From: UBA8752 sp036159995
GTDB taxonomy: Bacteria; Bacteroidota; Bacteroidia; Flavobacteriales_D; Sanyastnellaceae
Assembly: GCA_036159995.1 (NCBI GenBank)
Contig: JAYYEI010000025.1
Location: 1 to 28,138, forward strand
Reading direction: 5' to 3'
DNA length: 28,138 nucleotides
Shown here: positions 16,765 through 23,978 of the stretch, in pieces
How positions within the stretch are numbered: the stretch's first letter is position 1
Layout: each line of letters starts with the position of its first letter
The notes under the pieces: generated by a model
The model's input: only the letters and a program-made list of their open reading frames with translations
Databases searched by the model: none
Told to the model about the DNA's origin: nothing
Translations under genes and position numbers: made by a program

Positions 16765-17352
16765 ATGGAAGAGGACATCATCCGCGTACTTTACCTCGAC
16801 GACGAGGAGCCCAACCTGTTCTCGTTCAAGGCGGCCTTCCGGCGGGACTTCGAGGTGCACACCTGCGACGAGCCGCACAAGGCCGTGCGGATGCTGGACG
16901 ATCACGAATTCCATGTGGTGCTCAGCGACCAGCGCATGCCCCGGATCAGCGGGGTGGAGTTCTTCGAGTTGATCATGCCCGACCATCCGGACATCAGCCG
17001 CGTGCTGGTCACTGGCTACGCGGACACCGATGCGGTGGTGGACGCCATCAACAAGGGCCAGGTCTACCGCTTTGTATCCAAGCCGTGGAACGAGGAGGAA
17101 TTGCGGGGCGTCATCAAGGCGGCCCACGCCCTGAACCGCGCCAGGGTCAACAGTGCCCGACAGGGTCACCAGGTGCTGTCGGCCCTCGACGGTTTCGCGG
17201 CCGAAGCCGAACGGTTGCAGGGGATGGCACAGGCGAGCGGGGATGGCCTCGCCCATTCGCTGGCTGCGGACCTGCGTCAGCTCGAGGAGGGCATCCGGGC
17301 GGAGCGCGTCCGCTACGGCAAGTGGATTGCGGAGCAACAGGGCAAGGCCTGA
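16765..17352 (+). CDS. Response regulator: receiver domain plus helical tail
   Basis: A protein of 195 residues. A CheY-like receiver fills residues 5-122 with acidic pair D12/D13, phospho-acceptor D55 in LSDQRMP, T83 in VTGYAD and K106 in FVSKPW. The stretch INKGQVYRFVSKPW is typical of receivers from multi-domain signalling proteins such as HD-GYP or PP2C types. The remaining 70 residues are helical and charged with no HTH, GGDEF, HD or other output domain that I recognise. It is probably phosphorylated by the kinase just upstream and then acts through protein contacts. ATG 16765 is chosen; a TTG at 16753 would add four residues. Confidence 0.9.
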   Translation: MEEDIIRVLYLDDEEPNLFSFKAAFRRDFEVHTCDEPHKAVRMLDDHEFHVVLSDQRMPRISGVEFFELIMPDHPDISRVLVTGYADTDAVVDAINKGQVYRFVSKPWNEEELRGVIKAAHALNRARVNSARQGHQVLSALDGFAAEAERLQGMAQASGDGLAHSLAADLRQLEEGIRAERVRYGKWIAEQQGKA

Positions 17353-17409
17353 GTGCCTTCGGAATGCGTCCTACAAACCTTTGTCCCCTTTCTTCCGTAG
17401 TTGAAGAAG

Positions 17410-17850
17410 ATGTCTTCCGAATTGGAGTTCTGGCTGGTCGATGACAACGAGATCGACCGTGTGGTCAATGGCCGTCTCGTCGAGGCCGCCATGCGGGCCT
17501 CCGTGCGCAAGTTCAAGGACGGTCCGTCCTTCCTTGAGGCGCTGATGGCCGACTCCGGCGTGGAGGAGAACGATGTTCGGCCCGGCTCCGCGCTGGCGGA
17601 GGGCCGACTCGTCATCCTGCTCGACATCCTGATGCCCGGCATGGACGGGTTTGCCGTCCTGGAACGCATGGAATTCCTGCCTGCTTCGGCCATGTCCGGC
17701 CTCACCGTCTTCATGTTGAGCGCCACGCTCGACCGAGAAGATCTGGAGCGCGCCGAGGGCCATCCCATCGTGGAGGCCCTGCTGCCCAAGCCGCTCGATG
17801 TCCACCAGCTCCGCGGCTGGACGGACCAGATTCCTCTTAAAGGTATTTGA
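17410..17850 (+). CDS. Single-domain response regulator (CheY-like)
   Basis: A protein of 146 residues consisting only of a receiver domain: D11/D12 in WLVDDNE, phospho-acceptor D72 in LLDILMPGMDG, S104 in MLSATLD, and K127 in LPKPLD. All residues needed for phosphotransfer are present. There is no output domain, so it acts as a phosphate shuttle or by binding a partner. A gap of 57 bases separates it from the first receiver gene, so it may have its own weak start of transcription or be the last gene of the unit. Its 3' end overlaps the convergent M42 gene by 14 bases. A TTG at 17401 is possible, but the ATG at 17410 is preferred. Confidence 0.88.
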   Translation: MSSELEFWLVDDNEIDRVVNGRLVEAAMRASVRKFKDGPSFLEALMADSGVEENDVRPGSALAEGRLVILLDILMPGMDGFAVLERMEFLPASAMSGLTVFMLSATLDREDLERAEGHPIVEALLPKPLDVHQLRGWTDQIPLKGI

Positions 17851-18922
17851 AGTCCTCGCCGACCTTGATGTTTTGCAGCGTCTCATAGATGAGGCGGATG
17901 CAATCCTCGACGTCTTGCTTGTGGACCATTTCCACCGTGGTGTGCATGTAGCGCAGTGGCAGGGAGATCAGCGCGCTGGCGACTCCCATGTTGGAGTAGG
18001 CAAACGCGTCGGTGTCCGTGCCGGTGAAGCGGCTGGCGGCCATGCGCTGCAGCGGAATTTTCTTGTCCTCGGCGGTGTCGATGATGCGCTGGAGCAGGTT
18101 GTTCTGGACGGCGGGTCCGTAGGTGACGCCCGGGCCTTTGCCGGCGGCCACGTCGCCCTGCTCGATCTTGTTCATCATCGGTGTCTGCGTGCAGTGGGTC
18201 ACATCGGTGACGATGGCCACGTCCGGTTGGATTCGCTCGGCGATCATCTGGGCGCCGCGAAGTCCAATCTCCTCCTGGACGCTGTTGGTGATGTACAGGC
18301 CGAACGGCAGCTTGACCTTGTTCTCGTGCAGCATCCGGGCGACCTCGGCGATCATGAAGCCACCGGCCCGGTTGTCGAGGGCGCGGCCGACGTACCACTG
18401 CTTGTTGAGCAGCATGTACTCGTCCTCATAGGTGACGACGCAACCCACGTGGATGCCCATGGATTCGACCTCGGCCTTGTCCTTGGCGCCGACGTCGAGG
18501 AAGATGTTCTTGAGGGTCGGGGGCGCTTCCTTGCCTGCGGTGCGGGTGTGGATGGCCGGCCAGCCGAAGACGGCCTTGACCGGGCCGTTCTTGGTGTGAA
18601 TGTCCACGCGCTTGGACGGGGCGATTTGGTGGTCGCTGCCTCCATTGCGGCGCAGGTAGATGAAGCCGTCGCTGGTGATGTAGTGCACGAACCAGCTGAT
18701 CTCGTCCGCATGGGCCTCGATGACCACCTTGTACTTGGCCTCCGGATTGATGACGCCGACGACCGTGCCGTACGTGTCCACGATGTGCTCGTCGATGTAC
18801 GGCGTGATGTAGTCGAGCCACAGCTTCTGGCCCCCGCTTTCGAATCCGGTGGGGGATGGGTTGTTCAGGTATGCCTCCAGGAACTTCTCCGAGGCGCGGG
18901 TGATGATCTTCTTCTTGGCCAT
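17837..18922 (-). CDS. M42 family metallo-aminopeptidase
   Basis: A soluble enzyme of 361 residues from ATG 18922 (MAKKKIITRASEKFLEAYLN). It shows the M42 glutamyl-aminopeptidase/FrvX pattern with two-metal ligands H71 (IEAHADEISW), D183 (RALDNRAGG), E218 next to the catalytic E217 (VQEEIGLRGAQ), D240 (VTDVTHC) and H327 (YMHTTVEM). The family forms large dodecameric shells that trim short peptides in the cytoplasm. Its length is normal. The frame stays open 58 codons upstream, but that stretch is AT-rich, not protein-like and lies in the structured intergenic region, so the ATG at 18922 is used. It is a stand-alone gene, convergent with the receiver gene. Confidence 0.95.
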   Translation of the reverse strand: MAKKKIITRASEKFLEAYLNNPSPTGFESGGQKLWLDYITPYIDEHIVDTYGTVVGVINPEAKYKVVIEAHADEISWFVHYITSDGFIYLRRNGGSDHQIAPSKRVDIHTKNGPVKAVFGWPAIHTRTAGKEAPPTLKNIFLDVGAKDKAEVESMGIHVGCVVTYEDEYMLLNKQWYVGRALDNRAGGFMIAEVARMLHENKVKLPFGLYITNSVQEEIGLRGAQMIAERIQPDVAIVTDVTHCTQTPMMNKIEQGDVAAGKGPGVTYGPAVQNNLLQRIIDTAEDKKIPLQRMAASRFTGTDTDAFAYSNMGVASALISLPLRYMHTTVEMVHKQDVEDCIRLIYETLQNIKVGEDFKYL

Positions 18923-19054
18923 TGCGGCGGTGAATTTAGGTGGAGGAGACTTGAAAAGCCGCCGGGGTCCTCCGGTTTTTGGGGATTTACCCACCCTTTT
19001 GAACGCCCAGTTTTGCGCCTGTTGAAATCCAGTTTTTCGACGGTGTCTGATTTG

Positions 19055-19068
19055 TAGGATTAATCCTA
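19055..19068. repeat. Perfect 14-base palindrome
   Basis: TAGGATTAATCCTA equals its own reverse complement. It lies 133 bases upstream of the M42 start in an AT-rich stretch. The size suits a dimeric regulator site, but no evidence names the regulator. Confidence 0.55.
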
Positions 19069-19087
19069 TACCTTGCCAGAAGAATCG

Positions 19088-19114
19088 GGTATTCATTCTC
19101 AGTTCGTGAATACC
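19088..19114. repeat. Inverted repeat, 8-base arms
   Basis: GGTATTCA (19088-19095) and TGAATACC (19107-19114) are perfect complements with an 11-base spacer. It could be an operator or an RNA hairpin within a plus-strand transcript. Confidence 0.5.
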
Positions 19115-19122
19115 TACGCATG

Positions 19123-19146
19123 GCAGGTCCGCCTGCTGACTTTTTT
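19123..19146 (+). terminator. Possible intrinsic terminator, plus strand
   Basis: GCAGG-TCCG-CCTGC hairpin, lengthened by two G-U pairs on each side, followed after a few bases by six T residues (19141-19146). There is no annotated plus-strand gene before it. Confidence 0.35.
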
Positions 19147-19186
19147 CGGATTCGGCTGTAAGGCTGTCTTCGGTTCTACGCGATGA

Positions 19187-19220
19187 AGCGGTCCGGTCCC
19201 AACGGGGATGGACCGCTTTT
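19187..19220 (+). terminator. Intrinsic terminator, plus strand
   Basis: Arms AGCGGTCC (19187-19194) and GGACCGCT (19210-19217) pair perfectly, and the loop itself folds further (TCCC-AACG-GGGA). The stem runs directly into TTTT. On the minus strand no T-run follows, so it fits a rightward transcript better than the leftward gene that ends at 19226, although a bidirectional role is possible. Confidence 0.5.
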
Positions 19221-19225
19221 CTCGT

Positions 19226-20002
19226 TCAGGCCGGTTCCGTGAAGACGTAGAGTAGCAAGTGGGTCTTCTTCTTTGAGTTGAGTTCGGATGGGCCCGTGTA
19301 GATGTACCGGACCTTCAATTCCGGATGCTCGGCCATGAAGGCATTGACGGTGTTTTCCCAGACGACCTTGTCGGCGAGGAAGGGGAAATCGAATTTGTAG
19401 ATGCCGTCCACCACTTCCTGCCCAGCGACGGGCGCTTCCACCTGATGGAAGGTGGCGTCCGAGAAGCGCCAGAGGGTGGCCACAGTCGCCAGTGTCAGGA
19501 CCAGGCCGCCCACGGCCCACCCGCGGGTTTCGGCAGAAGGAGAGATTCCGAGTGTGGCGCCGTCCTCCATCGGAATGTGCCGGAACACGATCCAGGAGGC
19601 GAGCAGGATGATCCAGAACAGTCCGTGCTCGAGGAGCTGGAACCGGTCGCCGAACACTTGGTCGGCGATGGAAAAGAGGCTGAACAGCACCATGGAGGCG
19701 AGGATGGCCCGGAAGAACCACCGGTCGGTGACGGCGGCATCGCCTCTGCGGAAGCTGATCAAGGCCGCGAGGTACAACCCGAAGTTCAGGGCCTCAAGCC
19801 CGGACACGAACGCGAGGGCGGCGGTGGCAAACAGGGGGTCCTTCAATCCGAGGGAGGCGAAGAATTTGATGAACAGGGCAAAGAAGTCCTTGCCCACCCA
19901 GAGGTGCTGGACGTCGGGGATGATCTTGTCCGTCACGCTGAGGCCCCAGAAAAGGGTCCAGAACACGAGGATGGCCAAGCGGAGGAGGCGGCGTTCGGTC
20001 AT
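19226..20002 (-). CDS. Unrecognised membrane protein, paralogue B
   Basis: A protein of 258 residues with about five hydrophobic helices: near 8-24 (LAILVFWTLFWGLSVTD), 55-78, 95-115, 122-140 and 165-185. A C-terminal domain of about 70 residues follows, probably outside the cytoplasm (GIYKFDFPFLADKVVWEN, then VRYIYTGP and HLLLYVFTE). I do not recognise the family. It is clearly homologous to the gene just upstream along its whole length: FFASLGL/YFASVGL, the FGDRFQLLEH/FGDRFELLEH segment, and FPFL in both C-terminal domains. Its ATG overlaps the stop of that gene by four bases. The pair is a tandem duplication expressed as one unit and may form a heteromer. Function unknown. Confidence 0.75.
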   Translation of the reverse strand: MTERRLLRLAILVFWTLFWGLSVTDKIIPDVQHLWVGKDFFALFIKFFASLGLKDPLFATAALAFVSGLEALNFGLYLAALISFRRGDAAVTDRWFFRAILASMVLFSLFSIADQVFGDRFQLLEHGLFWIILLASWIVFRHIPMEDGATLGISPSAETRGWAVGGLVLTLATVATLWRFSDATFHQVEAPVAGQEVVDGIYKFDFPFLADKVVWENTVNAFMAEHPELKVRYIYTGPSELNSKKKTHLLLYVFTEPA

Positions 20003-20802
20003 GGCGTGTCCTCGGTGATGATGTAGAAGATGAGGGCGTCGGCCTTCTTCAGGCGCAACGGATTCGGCACGGTGTAGATGTGCTGGATGGCCTCGTCGGG
20101 ATGCTGTTCCTTGAAGAGGGCCAGGGAGTTCTCGAAGACGGAACTGCCACCGAGGAAGGGAAAGGCCACCTTGTAGATGTGGTCTCCGACCGGCTCGGCG
20201 GCGATGGCGGCGGTGCGCTTTGGGAAGTCGGAGGTGTTGTGGCAGAAGATGGCGATGGCGGTGACCAGCACGAGGACCCCACCGGCGATTCCGGCGATCA
20301 GGCGCTGGGCCTTGGGCAGGGAAACGGGATCGGTGGGGGCCTGGGCCTTCAGCCGCGTGAACACCACCCACGAGGCCAGTGACACGAACCAGAACAGGGT
20401 GTGCTCCAGCAGCTCGAACCGGTCGCCGAACCAGTGGTCGCCGATGGAGAAAAACGTGAAGGTGCCAAGGGTGAAGAGCGTGCCGATCAGGGCGAGCCGG
20501 TGGCTGGAATCGGTCCGGCCGCGCAGCTCGTGAAGTAGGGCGCCTGAGAAGAAGACGAAGGCGAACGCCTCGAGGGCGGCGGCCACGGCCAGCGCCCCAT
20601 TGGCGACGTGGGGCGAGTCCAGCCCGACGGAAGCGAAGTACTTCTGGAACTGGGCAAACCGGTCGCGGCCGACCCACAGGAAGTGGGCGCCACCGATCGC
20701 CTTGTCGATCAGGTTGAAGAGCCAGAAAATCGACCAGTACAGCAAGATGGCGTAGCGCAGCAGCTGCTGGGTCGACCGGGACTTGAGGGGTGTGGTGTCC
20801 AT
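19999..20802 (-). CDS. Unrecognised membrane protein, paralogue A
   Basis: A protein of 267 residues from ATG 20802 (MDTTPLKSRSTQQLLRYAIL). Topology is the same as its partner: a first helix after a short cytoplasmic N-terminus (AILLYWSIFWLFNLIDKA), four more helices including one after RFELLEHTLFWF, then a C-terminal domain (IYKVAFPFLGGSSVFENS, IQHIYTVP, ALIFYIITED). Conserved features of the pair are the LWVGRD/LWVGKD motif after helix one, FGDRF-LLEH between helices, and the FPFL...EN core of the last domain. No known transporter or enzyme motif is seen. An in-frame TTG at 20871 is rejected because the added residues are not protein-like. It is divergent from the sirtuin gene, with 143 bases between the starts. 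Confidence 0.75.
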   Translation of the reverse strand: MDTTPLKSRSTQQLLRYAILLYWSIFWLFNLIDKAIGGAHFLWVGRDRFAQFQKYFASVGLDSPHVANGALAVAAALEAFAFVFFSGALLHELRGRTDSSHRLALIGTLFTLGTFTFFSIGDHWFGDRFELLEHTLFWFVSLASWVVFTRLKAQAPTDPVSLPKAQRLIAGIAGGVLVLVTAIAIFCHNTSDFPKRTAAIAAEPVGDHIYKVAFPFLGGSSVFENSLALFKEQHPDEAIQHIYTVPNPLRLKKADALIFYIITEDTP

Positions 20803-20945
20803 GTCGGATGTGCTGATGTCAAGGTATTTCCGGACTTCGGCGCCTCGGCCCGGTTGGACGGGCGTTCCCAACAGGTGAGAGGGGAGGGAACAGGTTGGAC
20901 GGATGCGGGGTGGGAAATTGCCGGGATTCAGTCCATCTTAAGGGC

Positions 20946-21689
20946 ATGACGACAGCAGAGCGCAAGCCGGTGTTGGTGGTGCTCTCCGGAGCGGGCATAA
21001 GCCGGGAGAGCGGGATCAAGACCTTCCGCGACGGCGATGGCCTCTGGGAGGACCACGACGTGATGGAGGTGGCCACACCTCAGGCCTGGGCCCGCGATCC
21101 GGACCTCGTGCTGCGTTTCTACAATGCCCGCCGTCGCCAACTCGATGGCGTGGTGCCCAATGCGGCCCATCGGACACTCGCCACGTTGGAGTCCCGCTTC
21201 GATGTGCGCATTGTGACCCAGAACGTGGACGACCTTCACGAACGGGCCGGCAGCACGCAGGTGCTTCACCTGCATGGCGAGCTGCGGAAGGTCCGTCCGG
21301 AGGATGACCCCGGCATGGACGACCGGGGCACCGTGACTGTGGGGGGCGAGGTGGTGCCGGGACCGGATGTTGTGCTGGGAGATGGCGATGCACGGGGGGT
21401 GCAATGGCGGCCTCACGTGGTGTGGTTCGGTGAGGCTGTGCCGATGTTGGAGCCTGCTGCGGAGACCGTGGCGCAGGCTGATGCCCTGCTCGTGGTCGGC
21501 ACCTCGATGCAGGTCTATCCGGCCGCGGGCCTGGTGCATTTCGCTCCCTCGGATTGTCCGGTCACGATGGTCAATCCTGATTCGGATGCCATCGCTGGCT
21601 TCGAATCGGTGGTGGCCGAGTTCATCCAGGCGCCTGCCTCGGAGGGCGTCGCCGAATGGGCCCGGCGAATCCGGGAGCGATTCGACTGA
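20946..21689 (+). CDS. Sirtuin, NAD-dependent protein deacylase, zinc-cysteine-free type
   Basis: A soluble protein of 247 residues with the full sirtuin signature: GAGISRESGIKTFRD (15-29), TQNVDDLHERAG (91-102), catalytic H110 in HLHGEL, RPHVVWFGE, and GTSMQVYPAAG. Y59 and R62 (FYNARRR) match the Tyr-x-x-Arg pair that lets CobB/SIRT5-type enzymes remove succinyl and malonyl groups. It uses NAD and releases nicotinamide and O-acyl-ADP-ribose. Between HGEL and RPHVVWFGE there are no cysteines, so the usual four-Cys zinc site is missing. I recall this from other Bacteroidota sirtuins, so it is probably natural for the lineage rather than damage. ATG 20946 is preceded by AAGGG. Divergent from the membrane pair. 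Confidence 0.92.
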   Translation: MTTAERKPVLVVLSGAGISRESGIKTFRDGDGLWEDHDVMEVATPQAWARDPDLVLRFYNARRRQLDGVVPNAAHRTLATLESRFDVRIVTQNVDDLHERAGSTQVLHLHGELRKVRPEDDPGMDDRGTVTVGGEVVPGPDVVLGDGDARGVQWRPHVVWFGEAVPMLEPAAETVAQADALLVVGTSMQVYPAAGLVHFAPSDCPVTMVNPDSDAIAGFESVVAEFIQAPASEGVAEWARRIRERFD

Positions 21690-21698
21690 AGGGACGGC

Positions 21699-23579
21699 TC
21701 AGCGTTGGATGGCGAGTCGCTGGGGCTCCGTACCCCGGGGGCCGGCGAGGTACAGTCCTGGTTGCAGCGGGGACAGATCCAGGGTGGTCACACCGCGGTA
21801 GACTGAAGCGGTGTGCACGCGGCGGCCGTTGAGGTCGAAAACCTCGAACACGGCGGCCTCTCCGCCCCACACCACGCGCAGGGCGTCCGCGGCGGGATTG
21901 GGCATGAGCTGCCAGGGCAGGCGGCCATTCTCGTCCACGGAGGTGATGACGCTGATGTTGACGCAGAGCTCGGCGGCGCAGCTGTCGGCGTTGAACTCGA
22001 GGTAGCAGACTTCGCAGTCCTCTGTGGCTGTGATGGTCGCCACTTCGTTGTCGTCTTCGATGCTCGCACAGTCCGAATACCACTCGAATCCGTTGCCAGC
22101 GCCCGGGGTGGCCGTCAAGGTCAGGGTGCCGCCCGCCTCGACGATCGTGTCGCCTTCGAGGGTGCCGATGTCCAGGTATTCGCAACCCTCGTTTTCGAAG
22201 GGATGGGAGCAGGGGTCGAAGTTGCAGGCTTCCTCGTCCGCGCATCCGATGGGCAGGCTGCTCTCGGGCACCACGAAGGAGCCATAGAATTCATTGGGGA
22301 ATCCCGTGCCGTCCCAGATTATGTCGGTGTCACCGAGGACGATGCTGTTGTAGTTCAGGACCGTGTCGCAGACGCTCATCGTGACCGTCGAGAGGTCCTG
22401 AGCAGCGATTTCAAATCCGAATTCGATGAGGAAGGCTTCTACCTCGTCGAACAGGGTGAACACGAGGGGGCCGCCGGCAGGGTCCTGTCCGAGCGGGACG
22501 GGCAGGGAGTACGCTCCGGGGTACCCATTGGCACAGTCTTCAAAATCAATGAGGCCGATGAAGTCGTTCTCCTCGAGGGTGAAGAGCTCGGTATCGAAAT
22601 AGTTGCAGTCGTCATTGCCTGTGGCGGTGCTGTCGAAGTTGCAGGCCAGCGGGTCGTCGCATCCGGCGCTTTCGGCATACTCGCACGTGGTCTCATCCGG
22701 GCTGGCGCAGGGGTCGAAGTTGAGGGCCTCCGGATCGGGGCAGCCCAAGGGCATCTCGGCGGCGGGGGCCAGATTGAAGCCGAGTTCGGCGATGGACCAC
22801 GCTTCCCCGTTCCACTCGGAGTTGATGCTGATCAGGCCGGCGTTTCCATTGACGGCAGTGCCACAGAAGGCGAAGACCGCGTTCTGGAAGGCGGAGAGCG
22901 CCAGGGTGGCGTTGAGCTGGGTCAGAAGGCCTTCGCTCACGAGGCCGTTCACCCAGTCGGTCAGGGCGTCGTCCACGGCAATCGTTACGGGTTCGCCTGG
23001 CGTGGTGTTCAGGCTCACGAGGATGCCCTCGGCTGGTTGGATGTCGCAGTCGATGGCGGGATCGAGGGAAGCGCCGGCAACGAGCCACACGCCCTCGCTC
23101 AGATCGAAGGTGCCGTCGGCGTAGACACAGTCCACATCAGAGGTGGCCGTTTCGTCGTAGTTGCAGGCAAACGTGTCGTTGCATCCTGAAGCCGCGGCCT
23201 CTTCCACGACGATGGTGCCGACCATGCCGTTGGCGGCGTGGCTTCCGATGCTGCAGTCGTAGTTGTACGTCCCGGCTACGGTGAAGGTGTGGGTGCCCAT
23301 GCAGACGTCCATGCCACTGGCGCTGACGGCGCCGAGGCTGAACACCTCGGGGTTGCCGAAGGACTCGCCCGTGAGGACGCTCACGTTGCCGTTGACGTCG
23401 TGAAAGCCGGCTTCATTGATCCAGGCCACGGTCTCTCCCACATTGATGGTGAGCGAGGAGGGAGAGTAGTAATAGCTTCCCGCGAGAATGGTGTGGTCCA
23501 CTCCATCGCAGTCCTGGGCGGACAGTTGGAGGCAGAGGAAACCGAGCAGGCCGGTCAGCAAGGCGGCGAGGTAGCGCAT
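21699..23579 (-). CDS. Secreted cupredoxin-domain protein with acidic Cys repeats and T9SS sorting domain
   Basis: A protein of 626 residues. Residues 1-22 are a signal peptide (MRYLAALLTGLLGFLCLQLSAQ). About 30-126 is a plastocyanin-like cupredoxin domain with a complete type 1 copper set: H60 in GFHDVNG, C109, H114 and M119 in CSIGSHAANGM. Four copies of a Cys/Asp repeat (GC-D--ACNFD-----D-CEY type) lie at 132-153, 279-301, 306-327 and 445-468, with beta-rich domains between them. The last 70 residues are a type A T9SS sorting domain (LMPNPAADALRV, VFDLNGRRV, LQPGLYLA). It is therefore exported by the general pathway, passed across the outer membrane by T9SS and probably anchored on the surface. 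Role: electron transfer or copper binding at the surface, by inference. ATG 23579 is chosen for the signal peptide. Confidence 0.9.
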   Translation of the reverse strand: MRYLAALLTGLLGFLCLQLSAQDCDGVDHTILAGSYYYSPSSLTINVGETVAWINEAGFHDVNGNVSVLTGESFGNPEVFSLGAVSASGMDVCMGTHTFTVAGTYNYDCSIGSHAANGMVGTIVVEEAAASGCNDTFACNYDETATSDVDCVYADGTFDLSEGVWLVAGASLDPAIDCDIQPAEGILVSLNTTPGEPVTIAVDDALTDWVNGLVSEGLLTQLNATLALSAFQNAVFAFCGTAVNGNAGLISINSEWNGEAWSIAELGFNLAPAAEMPLGCPDPEALNFDPCASPDETTCEYAESAGCDDPLACNFDSTATGNDDCNYFDTELFTLEENDFIGLIDFEDCANGYPGAYSLPVPLGQDPAGGPLVFTLFDEVEAFLIEFGFEIAAQDLSTVTMSVCDTVLNYNSIVLGDTDIIWDGTGFPNEFYGSFVVPESSLPIGCADEEACNFDPCSHPFENEGCEYLDIGTLEGDTIVEAGGTLTLTATPGAGNGFEWYSDCASIEDDNEVATITATEDCEVCYLEFNADSCAAELCVNISVITSVDENGRLPWQLMPNPAADALRVVWGGEAAVFEVFDLNGRRVHTASVYRGVTTLDLSPLQPGLYLAGPRGTEPQRLAIQR

Positions 23580-23672
23580 GGGGCGTTGGGTTGTTTCGAC
23601 CTCAATTTGCACTGAATGTCAATGCTTTGGCTTGGTTCTGGTTTGAGTTGTTCCGGCGCACCTTGTGAATCG

Positions 23673-23966
23673 ATGAACCTTGGGATTGGTCACGGGGTCT
23701 TATTTGCCGTGGACGTCAACTCGCTTTCGGAAGACGAAGTGGATCGCCTGATCGGCATGGCGTGGGAGGACCGTACGCCGTTCGAAGCGATTGAAGTCCA
23801 ATTCGGATTGAAGGAAAACCAGGTGCGCGCCCTCATGCGCCGCCACCTCAAGCCCGGCTCTTTCCGCCGGTGGCGCGCCCGGGTCAAAGGCCGCTCCACC
23901 AAGCATGCCCGCATGCGTGGATTCTCGACGGGCCGCTTCCGCAGCGCGTCCCAGCGAAGGTCCTGA
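23673..23966 (+). CDS. TIGR03643 family small protein
   Basis: A small basic protein of about 97 residues. The core LSEDEVDRLIGMAWEDRTPF, EAIEVQFGLKENQVRALMRR and LKPGSFRRWRARVKGRSTKH match my memory of the TIGR03643 family almost exactly. This looks like a helix-turn-helix-like fold (DRTPFEAIEVQFGLKENQV), but the family function is not known. The basic tail (RSTKHARMRGFSTGRFRSAS) could bind nucleic acid; this is inference. The start is uncertain: ATG 23673 or GTG 23709 are both possible, and the GTG gives the usual short length of the family. It is divergent from the cupredoxin gene and transcribed alone. Confidence 0.8.
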   Translation: MNLGIGHGVLFAVDVNSLSEDEVDRLIGMAWEDRTPFEAIEVQFGLKENQVRALMRRHLKPGSFRRWRARVKGRSTKHARMRGFSTGRFRSASQRRS

Positions 23967-23978
23967 CCGCTTCGGGCC

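Larger units (their letters stand above)
18923..19225. other. AT-richer intergenic island with several dyads
   Basis: About 300 bases without a credible gene, clearly less GC-rich than the surroundings. It holds a perfect 14-base palindrome (19055-19068), an 8-base dyad with an 11-base loop (19088-19114), and two hairpins followed by T-runs on the plus strand (19123-19146 and 19187-19220). Both flanking genes run leftward, so the T-run polarity does not serve them. A rightward small RNA, or regulatory DNA for the M42 gene, are the two readings I would consider. Confidence 0.5.

Noticed and set aside
14382..16781. Leftward open frame of 799 codons opposite the histidine kinase
   Set aside because: It is antisense to a gene with full kinase motifs, and its translation is His/Arg/Gln-rich without domains. 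Such frames are expected in GC-rich DNA.
17380..17406. TTTG ... TAGTTG as a promoter for the second receiver gene
   Set aside because: The spacer is only 14 bases and the -7 box is poor.
17837..17850. Overlap of receiver and M42 genes as a sign of frameshift
   Set aside because: The two are convergent, both end normally and both have full family length.
18923..19096. N-terminal extension of the M42 peptidase by 58 codons
   Set aside because: The added residues are not seen in the family, the DNA is AT-rich and structured, and a normal start exists at 18922.
19183..19242. Nineteen-codon rightward ORF across the terminator
   Set aside because: Too short, overlaps the hairpin, and has no ribosome site.
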